From assembly GCF_002288925.2 (NCBI RefSeq), contig NW_022098021.1, forward strand, positions 33,278,013 to 33,342,012: a DNA stretch of 64,000 bases, given 5' to 3'. How positions within the stretch are numbered: the stretch's first letter is position 1; each line of letters starts with the position of its first letter. The notes beneath the pieces were generated by a model. It ran no database searches and had not been told where the DNA came from. It worked only from the letters and a program-made list of their open reading frames with translations. Below are positions 14,008-29,863 of the stretch, one piece after another. The DNA comes from Delphinapterus leucas. Taxonomy: Eukaryota > Chordata > Mammalia > Artiodactyla > Monodontidae. The translations under genes were made by a program, and so were the position numbers.

Positions 14008-15215
14008 AGTTTAATGTGAGTCTCGAAAGTTTTAAAGGACTTAGCTTGGGAAAAAAATGTGTGAGAGAATAGCAAAGAGTGTAGGAGGGCATGGTAGGGT
14101 GAGGTATTTTGGCAGCAGTATAGGTTGGGTGTAGCAAGTGTCAGCAGATGAGGCTGGCTGCAAAGGCAGGTGGTTTGAAGGATGGGGAGTCAAGTGGGTT
14201 ACAGTAAGGAGTTGGAATATTTATATCTGAGAATAGGGACCAATGAAGGATTTGGGGTAGGGGAGCGTCATGATGTGATTTTGCTTTAAGAGATTATTTC
14301 CTGTGGTATAGAAAATGGGTTTCAGTGAAAGCAGAGAGCAAGGAGACCAGTTATTGCAATAGTTAAGGCAAGAGATGGGGACTTTGGAGTCGTCAGAGTC
14401 TAGGCAAAAGTAAAGAGTATGGGTGAGATTGTGTGTAAAAAGAAAAAGGAAAGTGTGTAAAAAGAGAAAAGACGAAGGCAAGGGTCAACTTCCAGGGAAT
14501 TTCACAGCCGAGGGGTAGGAAGGGACATTGAGAAGTAGCTGTAGTTTAGGAGGACAGGGGGTTGGGCAGATGGGGAGGGATGCTTAATCCACAGTATAAA
14601 ATGCTGGAAAGGTCAAGGAAGGTGAGAATTGAAAAGTGGCTGTTGGATTTGGCAATCGACAGGTTCTTATAACTGTAGAATGCACTTTCAGTGGAATGGT
14701 GGATGTGCATGACAATTTGTGGTTTCTTGACAGTAAGTGGGACATAAGAAAATGAGGGTTAGGCTACTTACAGGATCTTGGTTGTGAAGATAAAGAGGAT
14801 AGAAGAAGAGAATAAGGAGTAAAGGAGCTCAGGGTGAAAATCCAAGCATGTTTACATCAAAGGCAGAGTGAAGAAAAGAGAGAAAGAGAGGTTGTAAAAA
14901 TAGGTGTAAGGATTAAAAAAAATCCAGGCTGTGGTGAGAAAGTGGGGTACGATCACTTTGGGTGACTTTGGGTATGTTGAGGAGTACTAAAGAGAAGAGA
15001 GGAAGGAAGGAAATATAGGTGTGGATGAGAGTAAGCTGGGTTTCAGGGAAGGAAGGTGAATAATCCTTCACTAATGAACTCTTTTCTGTCAAGTAAAAGC
15101 AGGTCATCTGTTCAAAGTAATGAGGTCAAGAATAGGAGAGGAATTTTGAAGAGAGATGTAAAGATTTAGAAACCACCCGGGAAAATGGGAGAAGAAGCTG
15201 ACCAAGAATGTATTT
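14008..15215 (-). repeat. L2 body, antisense
   Basis: The purine-rich + strand carries reverse-complement L2 landmarks in the expected order: CAATGAAGGATTTGGGGTAG, GAGCGTCATGATGTGATTTT, GGAGACCAGTTATTGCAATA, AAAAGTGGCTGTTGGATTTG, TTTCAGTGGAATGGTGGATG. This is about 1.2 kb of an ancient CR1/L2 element with no open frame. Its ends are approximate. Confidence 0.72.
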
Positions 15216-16558
15216 TCACAGCAGAAGTTTTCAACCCTTAGTAAAACTTACGCGCAAAGCATTCTGTGAGAGTTCATTCTCAGTTTCTGGTCTTTTAGTA
15301 GCTGCAGGAAAAGTTTAAGTGGATATAAAAATGAGAAGAACTTTACAAGTTTATTAAGTAGAAACTAACAAGTTAACCACTCAGCCCATTTTCAGTAGAG
15401 GTTCTCATTAAGGACCTGATATTTGAAAGTCTGCACAGTCATAATGACTATGTTATTACCCTAGGACCTCAGCAGAATTCAGTATTGGAAAATGCCCTGT
15501 GAAAATGGCTTTAAGCTCTTGCTAGTAACATTAGTATAATCCTAGGAATGTTAACAAAAGTTTCAGGCCTTCTTGAGCTAATCTTCATTCCAGGTAGTGA
15601 TACATTAAATAGATAAAAATGTTAATTAGGTATTTGAACATTCGAAGACACAGTGACCCTGTGTGTGTTTGGGTGTGCAAGTGTGCAAGCATGTGAGAGA
15701 TAGATCATTGTTTAAAAATTGTGATAGTTACTAAAATGTTCATTTAGAGTGGCTTATCTCAGTAAAGAGAAAAGAAGAAAATAAGGTAGAAAATTTTTAA
15801 ACTCCTGTTTAATCTCTTAAAACCTAACCTGTTGACTTTTCTATTAACTGACCTATTTACAGAAGGAGATTTTCCTAACATGGACACAGATTTAAATAAG
15901 GAAAAAAATTTTTAAATGCTCATCATAATATTTGTATGACAGTTATAAAGAGTTGTCTAGCTATGGAACTATAAAACAAAATCCAAATATGAAACCAGTT
16001 AAGAACACGTGCTGTTCACAATCATAGAGTTAATTTATAAGCTACCATGGAATATTCTTATTCTGCTATTGAAGTGGACAGCCCTTTCTCATTGCTACCA
16101 TACCAAAATATTGATAAAGATTTCTGAAAAAAGAGCCTCAACAACTTACTTTCAACTTTCCTAAGAGAGCTTAGGAAAGTTATCTGTCTCAAAGTTTATG
16201 CCACAGAATGTGATAACACTCATTAAACAGAAACAATACTATGAGGTTTATCAAATTATGAAATTGATGAACATCCTTTATTTAAAATGTATTATAAGTT
16301 CTTAGGTAAATTTAGGGACTTGCCAATTACATATACAAAGCAGAATTGTTTGTATTCATCTAAGCCTCTGAGGGTAAATGTCTTGGAACATGTAATAGTT
16401 AATGGGAAAAATCTGGTGTGAAAATATTTGTATTGGTGAATTTTGCTGCTTTATTATACTTTTCCTTCTCATTAGTAATATTTTTCAGAAGAGTCTCCAT
16501 GTCTGTGGATACCAAGGGTGGGGGACACTAAGTTGGATGAATTTCATAAAGACAATTA
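15216..16558. other. Intron sequence, no gene seen
   Basis: AT-rich DNA whose only notable structure is the perfect hairpin at 16154-16181. The shorter gaps 10800-11860, 12471-12900 and 13399-13800 are likewise unassigned. Confidence 0.45.
16154..16181. other. Perfect 12-bp inverted repeat with 4-nt loop
   Basis: Left arm AACTTTCCTAAG (16154-16165), loop AGAG, right arm CTTAGGAAAGTT (16170-16181). There is no adjacent element boundary that explains it. Confidence 0.85.
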
Positions 16559-16861
16559 CAGTGAGCCCCCTGTATCCACAGGTTCCACCGACCGTGGATC
16601 AAAAATATTAAAAAAAAAAAAATTATAGGAAGTTCCAAAATGTAAAACTTAACTTCGCTGCATGCAGGCAACAATTTACATAGCATTTACATTGTAATAG
16701 ATATTATAAGTTATCTAGAGATCATTTAAAGTCTACAGGAGGGTGTGTGTCAGTTATATGCAAATACTATAGTACCATTTTATATAAGCACGCACAGATT
16801 TTGATATGATGGGGCAGTCCCGGAGCCAGTCACTCATGGGTATTGAAGGACAAATGTACTG
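16559..16861. mobile_element. MER2-like non-autonomous Tigger2-type element
   Basis: CAGTGAGCCCCCTGTATCCA at the left pairs loosely with the right end GGACAAATGTACTG, and TA flanks both sides. The inner text (ACCGTGGATCAAAAATATTA, CATAGCATTTACATTGTAAT, AGTTATATGCAAATACTATA) fits MER2. Confidence 0.82.
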
Positions 16862-17189
16862 TATTTGGTAAGCTAGTAGGATTTGTCTCAGTAAAGAAGA
16901 TTGCCTCTGGGCTCCTTTCTTCACTGGAAGAAAAATGAACATTCTGCTAATTGACCAGATTCTCAGCCTCACTTTTGTATTACATTGGTTATTGACACCA
17001 ATAATTGTAAAATCACTTTGTAAATGTAGAGTGCCACATCAAGGCTCGTTTAGCCTTATGTGTTCTCAACCTCTGTAACTCACTAGAATAATGCAAATTG
17101 CTTGACTCAAACCAATAAAAGAGAAACTGTGTTGTATGTGACATTATAAAGAATGGAACTTGACACTTGTGAAGGAGTAATGATAGCTA

Positions 17190-17262
17190 ACTTTATTGAA
17201 CACTTAATGTTGTACCCAACATTATTCTAAGCTCTTTACTTAACACTAATTTATTTAAAGTA
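17190..17262 (-). repeat. MIR fragment, antisense
   Basis: TTTATTGAACACTTAATGTT followed by CATTATTCTAAGCTCTTTAC matches the antisense MIR tail. Confidence 0.5.
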
Positions 17263-17350
17263 TAGTAGCTGCTTATTGATAGTGTAGCCATTTCAGGGTA
17301 GTTCATTCTCTCATTGAGTGATTCATAGTAGGCGGTGCTCAGAGTAGATA

Positions 17351-17490
17351 GCATTGTGAAGAATTTGTGTTTTATAGTAAGAACTATAACACCTAAGTGA
17401 TATCACATCCATTTTGTTTTATAATTTCATGATGTATTTAAAATGTAAATGAGATGGAAAGCACTTGATTTTGATCTATTTATATAAGCC
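17351..17490 (+). repeat. Unclassified diverged direct repeat, copy 1
   Basis: This block starts GCATTGTGAAGAATTTGTGT and ends TTTTGATCTATTTATATAAG. It is repeated in the same orientation at 19071-19215, including the exact core ATATCACATCCATTTTGTTT. I do not recognise it as a named repeat. Confidence 0.75.
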
Positions 17491-17549
17491 TTGTAAAAGT
17501 TTAACATGATAGGCAATTCTCTCCTTCAGCCTCTGTATCTACTGGGATC

Positions 17550-17650
17550 TGTGGAAAGAGCATGGATTTTAGAGTCCAGCATAACCTGGGCAAGATACAT
17601 AATCTTTTGGCTGTCTTAAAGAACATAGTAGCTCCTCAATAAATATTTTG
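17550..17650 (+). repeat. Truncated MIR-like fragment, sense
   Basis: GAAAGAGCATGGATTTTAGA, then AACCTGGGCAAGATACATAA, then CTCAATAAATATTTTG, follows MIR order with the middle missing. Confidence 0.4.
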
Positions 17651-18428
17651 TTCAGTCATCAAATGATTGAAATGCCTGGCACATAGGTTCTTAATTACTT
17701 TTGTTTCCATTTCTTTAGTTTTCCTTCAAGAATTTAGAAATAGCAGCCTCCCTTATTGTTCACTTCCTCAGAGTAATATTTGTTGACCCTTGACTGCCGC
17801 AGCAATTACTGATTGGAACTTCCAGATCAGGAGTTGGGAAGGAAACTGAAACTGCTTCCTTGTACCATCTTTTTCTTTGAATTAATTTTTTTTCCTTTTA
17901 TATTTCCTGTTAAAGTTTTCTTTTCTGTTTGAATGTTTCTAGGATAACAGACTTTTGTATTAAGAGTCTTACAATATAGCCCTAATAGAAAAATTCACAA
18001 GTCTTTTAAAGTAAACTAGTTTTTCTCATAAAGTGAAAGAACTGCATTCCCTTTAAGCTAATAGTATTGCCTGCAAAGTTATAAAAATTTCCATCATTTT
18101 CTTTCACACTTTTGAAATCCTATGGTTTATAACAGCCTTCATAAATTGGCGACTTCCATCCCAGCTCTGACACAGAGCTTTTCAGCCTGTCCTGCTGTCT
18201 GTGTATGTGCTGCTTGACATTGACAGGATTCTTGTCAAAATGGGGCTTTTGCATAAATTAGTGTTTAACCCTGGACAGGCTTTTCCTCCTCATTTCAATA
18301 CAGCTTTTAAGAGACTGTGCTGCTCTTATCCATAGATAATGAAAGTGAAATTTGACTATTTTATCATGCATTTTACACTCTGAAGGAGTACCATAAACTT
18401 TACTAGTCTTATTTATTTTTCTTTTTTT

Positions 18429-18778
18429 AAAAAAAATGTATTTATTTATTTATTTTTGGCTGCATTGGGTCTTTGTTGCTGTGTGCGGGCTTTCTCTAGT
18501 TGCCGCAAGAGGGGGCTACTCTTCGTTGTGGTTCATGGGTTTCTCATTGCCGTGGCTTTTCTTGTTGCAGAGCATGGGCGCTAGGCACACGGGCTTCATT
18601 AGTTGTGGCACACGGGCTCAGTAGTTGTGGCTCATGGGCTCCAGAGCGCAGGCTCAGTAGTTGTGGCATATGGGCTTAGTTGCTCTGCGGCATGTAGGAT
18701 CTTCCAGGACCAGGGCTCATACCCATGTCCCCTGCATTGGCAGGCGGATTCTTAACCACTGCGCCACCAGGGAAGTCC
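18429..18778 (-). repeat. Longer CHR-family SINE, antisense
   Basis: A T/TTTA-rich tail and TTTTTGGCTGCATTGGGTCT are followed by repeated TAGTTGTGGC units. It ends CACTGCGCCACCAGGGAAGT, the antisense tRNA head. The extra middle section distinguishes the older, longer CHR subfamily from the roughly 210-bp copies. Flanking duplications are unclear. Confidence 0.88.
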
Positions 18779-19070
18779 TCTTACTGATTTCTCATTAAGC
18801 CCTAATTAGTAATTCTCAGTGTTACCAATTCTTGTACAATATAGACACCATCACTGGTAGCCTACTGTCCCTTCTTGTCCAGAGGACCTATTTGCCTTAC
18901 TTTTTATTTTAATAAGCAGCTTACATTGTATGTGGGGGAGAAAGTGAGAGGAAGGGGAAGGAGTTTCGAGTTGCATAAAGGAGTACACTTTAAATAATCT
19001 TATGGATGAATTTAGAATTTTTAAAAAGTTAATTGTTTTACCTTAATACTTTCTAGAAGGTACATATTAA

Positions 19071-19215
19071 GCATTGTGGATAATTTGTGTTTTACAGTAA
19101 GAACTGTAGCACCTAAATGATATCACATCCATTTTGTTTTATTAATTTTATGATGTATTTAAAATGTAAATTTTGATCTATTTGTATAAGCACTTGATTT
19201 TGATCTATTTCTTGG
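19071..19215 (+). repeat. Unclassified diverged direct repeat, copy 2
   Basis: It matches copy 1, 1.7 kb upstream, from GCATTGTGGATAATTTGTGT through TATGATGTATTTAAAATGTA. The TTTTGATCTATTT unit appears twice here (from 19171 and from 19198), so this copy also contains a short internal duplication of about 27 bp. Confidence 0.75.
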
Positions 19216-19967
19216 GTATTTGAAGCACCCAAGAAAATCTTTTGACTCTAATGCAGAGACTTTGTACCTTCCTGATTTTTTCTTACCATCATTGTTCCAG
19301 CCATGGCTGAATGGAGAAGGAACAATAGCTTCATTCTTGAACTACAAGAATATTTACATATTCAGTAGGAACAAACATTTATTTGCTTTTCCTTTGGGTA
19401 TGATGATGAGCAAATTATTCTCCATAGTATATTATCAGTTCCCCCAGCCTCTATTGAACATCTCAGATTTTTCAGGTGTGGAATTACATGTGACTAAAAA
19501 CATGGTTCCTGAATTTCAATAAACCTAGAAATGGTATTATTACAGCAAAATATAATACGTTTAGTAGCCTTAATTAAATCAGGTGATATATACTGTCTAA
19601 TTTTTCTTTACCTAAGTTGATGGAAATGAGTTTACCTCCCTTATTATTCTTGGAGAAAAGCTTTGTGATACCTTTTCTTTCTTCAACAGTCTAACCATCA
19701 AAAATGATTGAGAAGAGAAGCTAAGCTTGGAAAGAAAATGATTTCTTTTAAAAAAAGCTAACTCTTCATATACCGAACATTTTGAAATCTCAACATGAGG
19801 GAAAAAACCTCATAAATTTAAGCATACTAAGAGTAATTTATACTTAGGTAACAGCAAGATGATATGTTATATCTTTACCAACATATTGAAATAATTAGAA
19901 TAAATGATTGAGAATGTGAAGATTGGAGTTCCTTCTATACAATGCCTGCTTATAACTAGAACGTATA

Positions 19968-20178
19968 CGCCAGGCACCATATATGTCTGTGTTAGCTGAT
20001 TTAATAACTACAGGAACCCTATGAAATAATTATTAGTATTCCCACTTAATACACATGAAAAAGTACAAATCCAAGTTCAGAGCCATTAAGAAACTTGCCT
20101 AAAATCATTGAGCTAGTAAGTTGTAGAGCTGATGTTCAGTTTGCAGACTTGCTGACATCATAGCACATGATTTTACAC
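19968..20178 (-). repeat. MIR, antisense
   Basis: Order matches reverse MIR: CGCCAGGCACCATATATGTC, ACAGGAACCCTATGAAATAA, AAGAAACTTGCCTAAAATCA, GAGCTAGTAAGTTGTAGAGC. Confidence 0.72.
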
Positions 20179-22804
20179 TTTACCTGTAAATGGAGATAAA
20201 TGATACCAACCTACTTTTTGTATAACGTATATAAAAATTTCATCATAGCAGTAAGTTTGTACTCAATATGTGATACACAGTTTTGGTAAAGTAACTATCA
20301 GCTATTTAGTTCATTCAGTCTTAATTCTCTCTTAAAATTTAGAGAATTTTAAATTGAGAAGCAAAGATGTTTATGCAAGAGGTATTTCTCAAGGGGCTAG
20401 AAAATATTTTACAAAGAGCAGAAAAAGAATCAACCTATTCCTTTAACCTACAGTTCTATTCCTAAGAGCTTAATCTTATACTGTGAATCTCCTTTTATCT
20501 TCTAAATTTCACTGGAATCTAGTTTCAGGGTTAAACTACATTTTAGCCACCCATGTATGTTTTAGGTGGTAATCCTCCAGTTTCCACTAGGCAAAAAAAA
20601 AAAAAAACTAACAAATTACCAAGATAATTTTATTTTAGAAAAACTGACTTAATATTATATAGTTATTCAGAACACACCAATGATAACACTATGCCAAAGT
20701 AGTATCTTTCAATAGTGCATATATTCAATTACAGTTAAATTTAAAACTTTAGGTTGGGAAAATAATTCTCTTCAAATATACAATGAAATAGACCTGGGAG
20801 TAGGTTATAGACATTTCGTTTGATGACAAGTACAGTATGAGCAAGTAATGATCAAGCAGCTGCTAAAAACATTAAAGCGAGGTCAGATTGCACTAATGAT
20901 TATTATATAGAGTTTGCTCATCATGGGAAATAGTAGTATTATGTTGCAAGCAGACCATACATGCAATATTATTCTGAATACTAGGTTACATAGAATAGTA
21001 AATATTAAAATGTATAAAGGAAAATATGATCAAGATGATGGGAGATAGTGGAAAAAATGGTATTTGACAAATGATTCCAGGAACTGAGTCTTTTGATTTT
21101 ACAAAATAGAAGACTAAGAGAAAGGCATAATACTTGTTTTAAAATAATTTAAAATCTTCCATATGGCAAAGGACATAGGCTTAACTAGAAAGCCCGGGTA
21201 GTTTGCACTTTCTAGAGAAGGATACAAAGGAGTGGGGTTGGCTGCCTGAGAAAGCCTTAGCATCCTTCACCACTTATTTGAAGGAGACAGAACCATCACA
21301 CCACCTGTGTGTGATGTGTGGGGATGAATTTTGTACCTTGTAGATCAGATCATTGACTCCTGGGGCACCTCACAATTCTTAAACTACAGCTTTTATTAAC
21401 TAGCCTGATAATTGATAAGGACTTTTAAACATATTTTCTTTATGTTTCACTAAAGATAAATCATTTTATTTCATTATGCAGACATTGTTAATATGGGTTG
21501 CTGGGTATGTATGGGATTTAAATGTGAAAATGATTATTACATTGTAATCTTATAGATAACTATAAATTTATAAATAACTATAAATAATCATATATAGCTG
21601 CTATAAGAGTCAAAATTTTAATTTTTTTCCTGTCAATCTTATGTTCCTTAGGGGTGAAAACATTAGCAAATGATTTTATTTTCTGTACTGTTAGATATTG
21701 CAAACCTTTTCTTAAAGTTATATAAAGCATGTCAAGTCGTCTCCTTTCCCTACTCCAACACTCAGTACTTTTTAATGGCAAAGATCTGGCCTGTATTTTA
21801 TCAATTTGACATGGAGTTTTTTTTTTCTAATTCTGTTTCTTTAGTCTGTATTACAGGTCACTGAAGCATACCATAAGTACTTGTCTCAAGTGGTCAGTTA
21901 CATAAAATGTACTGGGCTGACTGTTTTAGAATAAAAAGCAGTCTGGCATTATGATGTGCTAATTATTACTTTCAGAGAAAGAATTAGTTAATTCATTCTT
22001 AAAGTATATTGTATTAGTTACAAATTTAAGATGTAAAAATAGTATAACTTATGAGGGAGTGAAATGATTAACCGCTTGTGATTAGTGCTCATAAGTTTTA
22101 ACCGTAAAATATTCTAAAACATATTGCTCAATTAGCATATTTGGGAAAGCAGTTGCTTTTGCAAGGGTAATTTATAGGCAATCACCTGAAAACATATCAA
22201 CAGGCATAGATAAGCATTTTTCATTATTAATCATCATTGCTATACCTCTGCTGTTTAAATAGTGTTTCTGTTTTTTATGGCATTTGATAAAATTTTAAGG
22301 GTATGGTCTTGGTATTAAGGCAAGATGTTCAAAGAGGTTAATCACGTTTATTTTTAGCTTTTTCTTAAAATATTCATATTTTAGGCAAATAATATCTTTA
22401 ACTTTTGATTAATCATTTTCAGTAATGTGTCTTTGCTAATTTTCTCCTTTTCTTTGTTTTATTTGCCCTTTTTCTCTATAATTAAAAAAGAAGACCTCTT
22501 CCTAAAAGAAACAAAAACAGTGGTAACAATGGAATGATTTATAATGTGAAATTATTAGTTTTTGTGTACAGATGTTTTTAAAATTTCTGAAGAAATAAAA
22601 GGCAAGCAGGTGACAAGAGTCTTTCTCCTTGCATTGGCTCTTTCATTTTCTTCAGTGGCTTTTCCACTTTCCTTATCTGACCAAAGCAATTTGAGGAATA
22701 TTCTTACAGCAAACCTGATTTTTAGCAAAATCTGTGAGCCTTGATAGTTTAATTGAAGTGAGCATGTATATATTACTGTCAAAGAATTACTTAATTCAGA
22801 ATAA

Positions 22805-23010
22805 TAGACAACATATATGGCTTATTTGCTAAACTCTTTTTGGGTATTATCTCATGTAATGCTCCTTGTAAACCTATGAGTTGATTACTGCTGTCTGTGT
22901 GAGAAAACTGAGACGTAGAGAAGTTGAGTAACACATGTAGGAAGTGGTGGAGTCTAAACTCAGACTCAGATCTGACCTAACAGACTGAGGTCTTAAATAC
23001 CAATGCCATG
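22805..23010 (-). repeat. MIR, antisense
   Basis: GGTATTATCTCATGTAATGC, AAACCTATGAGTTGATTACT, GAAAACTGAGACGTAGAGAA and AAGTTGAGTAACACATGTAG follow reverse MIR order. Confidence 0.75.
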
Positions 23011-23344
23011 ATAAGGTATCTCTCAAGGAAATCTGAGTAGATTGGCACCTTTTGGAGCAGAAATATGCTTCCTACCCTGACTTCTGGACAAGCTTTGGAA
23101 TCTATTTAACCTTTAGCTTTAAAAGAGGAAATGAGTTGGAGAGAGGTACACATTTTTACAAATCATATATTCATTCTTTGGACTTCACTAAGGCATTTCA
23201 ACAAAGATGCTGACCATAAAATGTTGTTTGTACTAGCCTCAGGGCAGAAGCCATCTACTTATTTAAAATTAATCTTTAGCCAGCTATTAGAAAAAAATAA
23301 GCAAAACTGTCTGAAGCAAGAAATGTAAAATATACACTATGTGA

Positions 23345-23525
23345 TGCCATGAAAAGAACTTTGGAGTGGACAGCCCAGGGGTCTTACTGAAGCATGGCCA
23401 CTTACATAACTTTGGGTAAGTTACTCTGAGCCTTAGCTTGTTCATCTGTAGAAGGATGAGATTAAGTAATTCAAAGCATTGTTGCAAGGATTAAATGAGA
23501 TAAAATGCCAGGCACATAGTAGAAT
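23345..23525 (+). repeat. MIR, sense
   Basis: CCACTTACATAACTTTGGGT, AAGTTACTCTGAGCCTTAGC, TTGTTCATCTGTAGAAGGAT and AAAATGCCAGGCACATAGTA are in MIR order. Confidence 0.8.
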
Positions 23526-24059
23526 AATCATTCCCCTTTTTTCTGTTCCAAGTTTTAAAGGAAGTTGGGTGTGTTTTTGAATGGAAGAGTATCAGTACTT
23601 TTATTATTTGAAGTTTGAAAAGGGTGACGTTTTCTAGTCTCTTTTTTGTATTATATTCTCCTAGTTGAAATATGGATGCAGCCTTTTGATGTTGAGTTGC
23701 ATTTTCTTGAGTGTCTAAGCTGCCAAAAATAGCTTGTTTACTTTGTATTAAATAGTAGAAGATCTTAACGATGTTAGAGGAAAGACAATGGTGGATAGTA
23801 CTATATTTGCTTTAACTGTCATTGAAACATCCAGTTTTCTTCCATGTTAAAGTTTAGTTGTCTTATTTAGGTAGTGCTTTAGTTGGCAGAGTACAGAATA
23901 AAACCCTTGAGGTAGGGATTCAGATGATTTCCTAATATCTGATAGAATCATCAATAATCCTTACCTAATTCTTATGTAACTTTAGAGAATATCCTCTTTA
24001 ATAAAAAGAGAATATCAGAACACAGTGAAATGTCTCAGAGTTCTCCTGAAACATTATAT

Positions 24060-26985
<2,926 letters not shown>

Positions 26986-27069
26986 CATATTCTCAGCCAT
27001 GCATTTTGGACCAGTTGCTTAGTAATTAGATTTTGAATCCGATTTTGTTTCTTGTCTTGAATCGGTGTG

Positions 27070-28282
27070 TTTTTTTAAATTAAATTTTATTTTTTTATAC
27101 AGCAGGTTCTTATTAGTTATCCATTTTATACATATTACTGTATATATGTCAATCCCACTCTCCTAATTCATCACACCACCACCACTACCCCCGCCACTGC
27201 CCCCCCTTGGTGTCCATACGTTTGTTCTCTACATCTGTGTCTCTGTTTCTGCCCTGTAAACCGGTTGATCTGTACCATTTCTCTAGGTTCCACGTATATG
27301 CGTTAATGTACGATATTTGTTTTTTTCTTTGTGACTTACTTCACTCTATATGACAGTCACTAGATCCATCCACGTCTCTACAAATGACCCAATTTCATTC
27401 CTTTTTATGGCTGAGTAATATTCCATTGTGTATATGTACCACATCTTCTTTATCCGTTCGTCTGTCGATGGGCATTTAGGCTGCTTCCATGACCTGGCTG
27501 TTGTAAATAGTGCTGCAATGAACATTGGGGTGCATGTGTCTTTTTGAATTATGGTTTTCTCTGGGTATATATGCCCAGTAGTGGAGTTGCTGGGTCATAT
27601 GGTAATTCTATTTTTAGTTTTTTCAGGAACCTCCATACTGTTCTCCATAGTGGCTGTATCAATTTACATTCCCACCAACAGTGCAAGAGGGTTCCCTTTT
27701 CTCCACACCCTCTCCAGCATTTGTTGTTTGTAGATTTTCTGATGACGCCCATTCTAACTGGTGTGAGGTGATAGCTCATTGTAGTTTTGATTTGCATTTC
27801 TCTAGTAATTAGTGATGTTGAGCAGCTTTTCATGTGCCTCTTGGCCATCTGTATGTCTTCTTTGGAGAAATGTCTATTTAGGTCTTCTGCTGATTTTTTG
27901 ATTGGGTTGTTTGTTTTTTTAATATTGAGCTGCATGAGCTGTTTATATATTTTAGAGATTAATCCTTTGCCCGTTGATTCCTTTGCAAATATTTTCTCCC
28001 ATTCTGAGGGTTGTCTTTTCGTCTTGTTTATAGTTTCCTTTGCTTTGCAAAAGCGTTTAAGTTTCATTAGGTCCCATTTGTTTATTTTTGTTTTTATTTC
28101 CATTACTCTAGGAGGTGGATCAAAAAGATCTTGCTGTGATTTATGTCAAAGACTGTTCTTCCTATGTTTTCCTCTAAGAGTTTTATAGTTTCTGGTCTTA
28201 CATTTAGGTCTCTAATCCATTTTGAGTTTATTTTTGTGTATGGTGTTAGGGAGTGTTCTAATTTCATTCTTTTACTTGTAGC
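27070..28282 (-). mobile_element. 5'-truncated L1, antisense, with ORF2 C-terminal coding remnant
   Basis: The + strand reads T-rich 3' tail, L1 3' UTR, then reverse-complemented ORF2. The - strand frame 28103-27549 is open for 184 codons and carries L1 ORF2 C-terminal signatures such as [15 protein letters not shown] and [19 protein letters not shown]. It then meets a stop before the true ORF2 end. The 5' truncation is at about 28282, after the block containing TTTGTGTATGGTGTTAGGGA. It lies 84 bp downstream of the TGS1 pseudogene tail. It cannot retrotranspose: it has no ORF1, no endonuclease and no full RT. Confidence 0.93.
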
Positions 28283-29863
28283 AGTGTGGGGTTTTTTTCT
28301 GCCACAAAATATTTGGTTAAAATAAATTATTACCGGACGTGGTATATTAAACAGATTATCTTAGAGCTGCTCTGAGGGAAAGAGGGATTATAATTCTGCA
28401 TTACACTTTATTCTAAAATGGTATCTTATTTCACTCAAAGTTTCAAAAACAGATAAATTAGTTTATTAGCATAAAATTTGCTTATTTTGCTTATGTTTAA
28501 TGAAGCCTGAGATTTTTATTTTTCCCCATTTAGGTATAGAAGGTGAGTTTGTATTGTCAAATGAGAAATTTAATTCATAGACGTCAAAGGCAGGGTTTAG
28601 ATTTTCCCTGTGATAAAACGCAAAGACAACGGTCTCTGAACTGAGTCAGGGGCCTATGTTCCCATTCCTGTTCTTTCAGCAGCTCATTTTCTTATATTAA
28701 TCAAGCCACTCAACCTAGCTGGTTCCTAGTGTACAGCAGAGGTTGAACCAGGTTGGGTTTTAGTTTTTGTGCTTTAGGGGTTACAGAACTTGGAAGAACT
28801 AAAGAAGAGAAAGCCAAGGGGATACTGCTCACATACACATGTAAAAACACCCACTGTAACCTGAGCCCATCTATTTTATATTGGAATTCTGTATAAAATT
28901 TCATTTGAAAGAAGAGTGTCACATTTACCCCCAAAATAGATGATGATAATGATGATTTTTAAATTTTAAATTTGCTCAATTAGATTATCCCCAAATCCTC
29001 TTCCAATTCTGGCATTCACTGTGTCTGTATTTCTTGTCCTCATTACTTGGAAGCATAGTGTGAAGGGCAGACAGGACGATGAATCAGAAGACCTACTAAT
29101 TCAGGCTATGGTACTAATTACCTGAGCAAATTATAGCTTCTTAGTTTTTTGGACTAACTGTTCTTTACAGAAACTGTCTGTTTTGTAGTCTGTGATTCCA
29201 GGCTATCACAGACAGACCCAGTTTATTTTGGGGTGGAGTTGTAAATATGGAATTGGAATATATTTTTAAACAAGAATAATTGGTAAACTAAGGTTCAGTG
29301 TTAATCATAATACTTGACTCCTGTAGGCACAGCTGTTATCCATAATCTTCAATTACTTTATTACTCTCCAATTTTCAGTTGCTCTAATATAATAGAATAT
29401 TAGTATAATTGACCTAAAATAGATTACTTAAAATATTTTAAGTTCTACCATTGGAATCCATTACATGAATTTTTGTTTTTGTTTTTGAATGGGGCAGAGG
29501 TACTTTATTTCATTACTTGGACTAAAAAGTAAAATCAAAGGTCAGAGTTTTCCAGTGGAAACCAAGAGGAAATGTTATGAATATCCAAGGTATAATCAAA
29601 ATTATATACAACCTAGAGCCAATTCAGAGAGCTCAATAATCTTCAAAGTGGTTTTCATACATTAATTAATGCTGATGGCATCCCAAGGGTGAAAGAAATT
29701 TAATTCTCATATTTTAGTTACGGATAACCACAGGAAGAATCTGAATGGATCAAGATGTGCCATTTTAATAAGGCAGGTCAACAAATATTTCATCAAATAT
29801 CTACCACATCAGCAATATATGAGGCGCAAAGTATCCCACTGATGTGGCCTACTTTACAGCCTG

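Larger units (their letters stand above)
19216..24059. other. Intron sequence with only MIR relics
   Basis: Contains three MIRs and otherwise unassigned AT-rich DNA. A 100-codon open frame at 19220-19522 has no recognisable domain and is judged random. I see nothing else through to the TGS1 pseudogene. Confidence 0.45.

Noticed and set aside
19220..19522. 100-codon open frame
   Set aside because: No recognisable domain, signal or compositional bias, in AT-rich intron next to an unclassified repeat. The length is within chance for 64 kb read in six frames.
27549..28103. 184-codon minus-strand frame as a host gene
   Set aside because: It is the L1 ORF2 C terminus, with its typical Trp-Cys-Trp and [12 protein letters not shown] motifs.
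27060..28300. TSD around the antisense L1 (GTGTGTTTTTTT and GTGTGGGGTTTTTTT)
   Set aside because: The similarity is mainly a T run next to a T-rich tail, so it is not good evidence.
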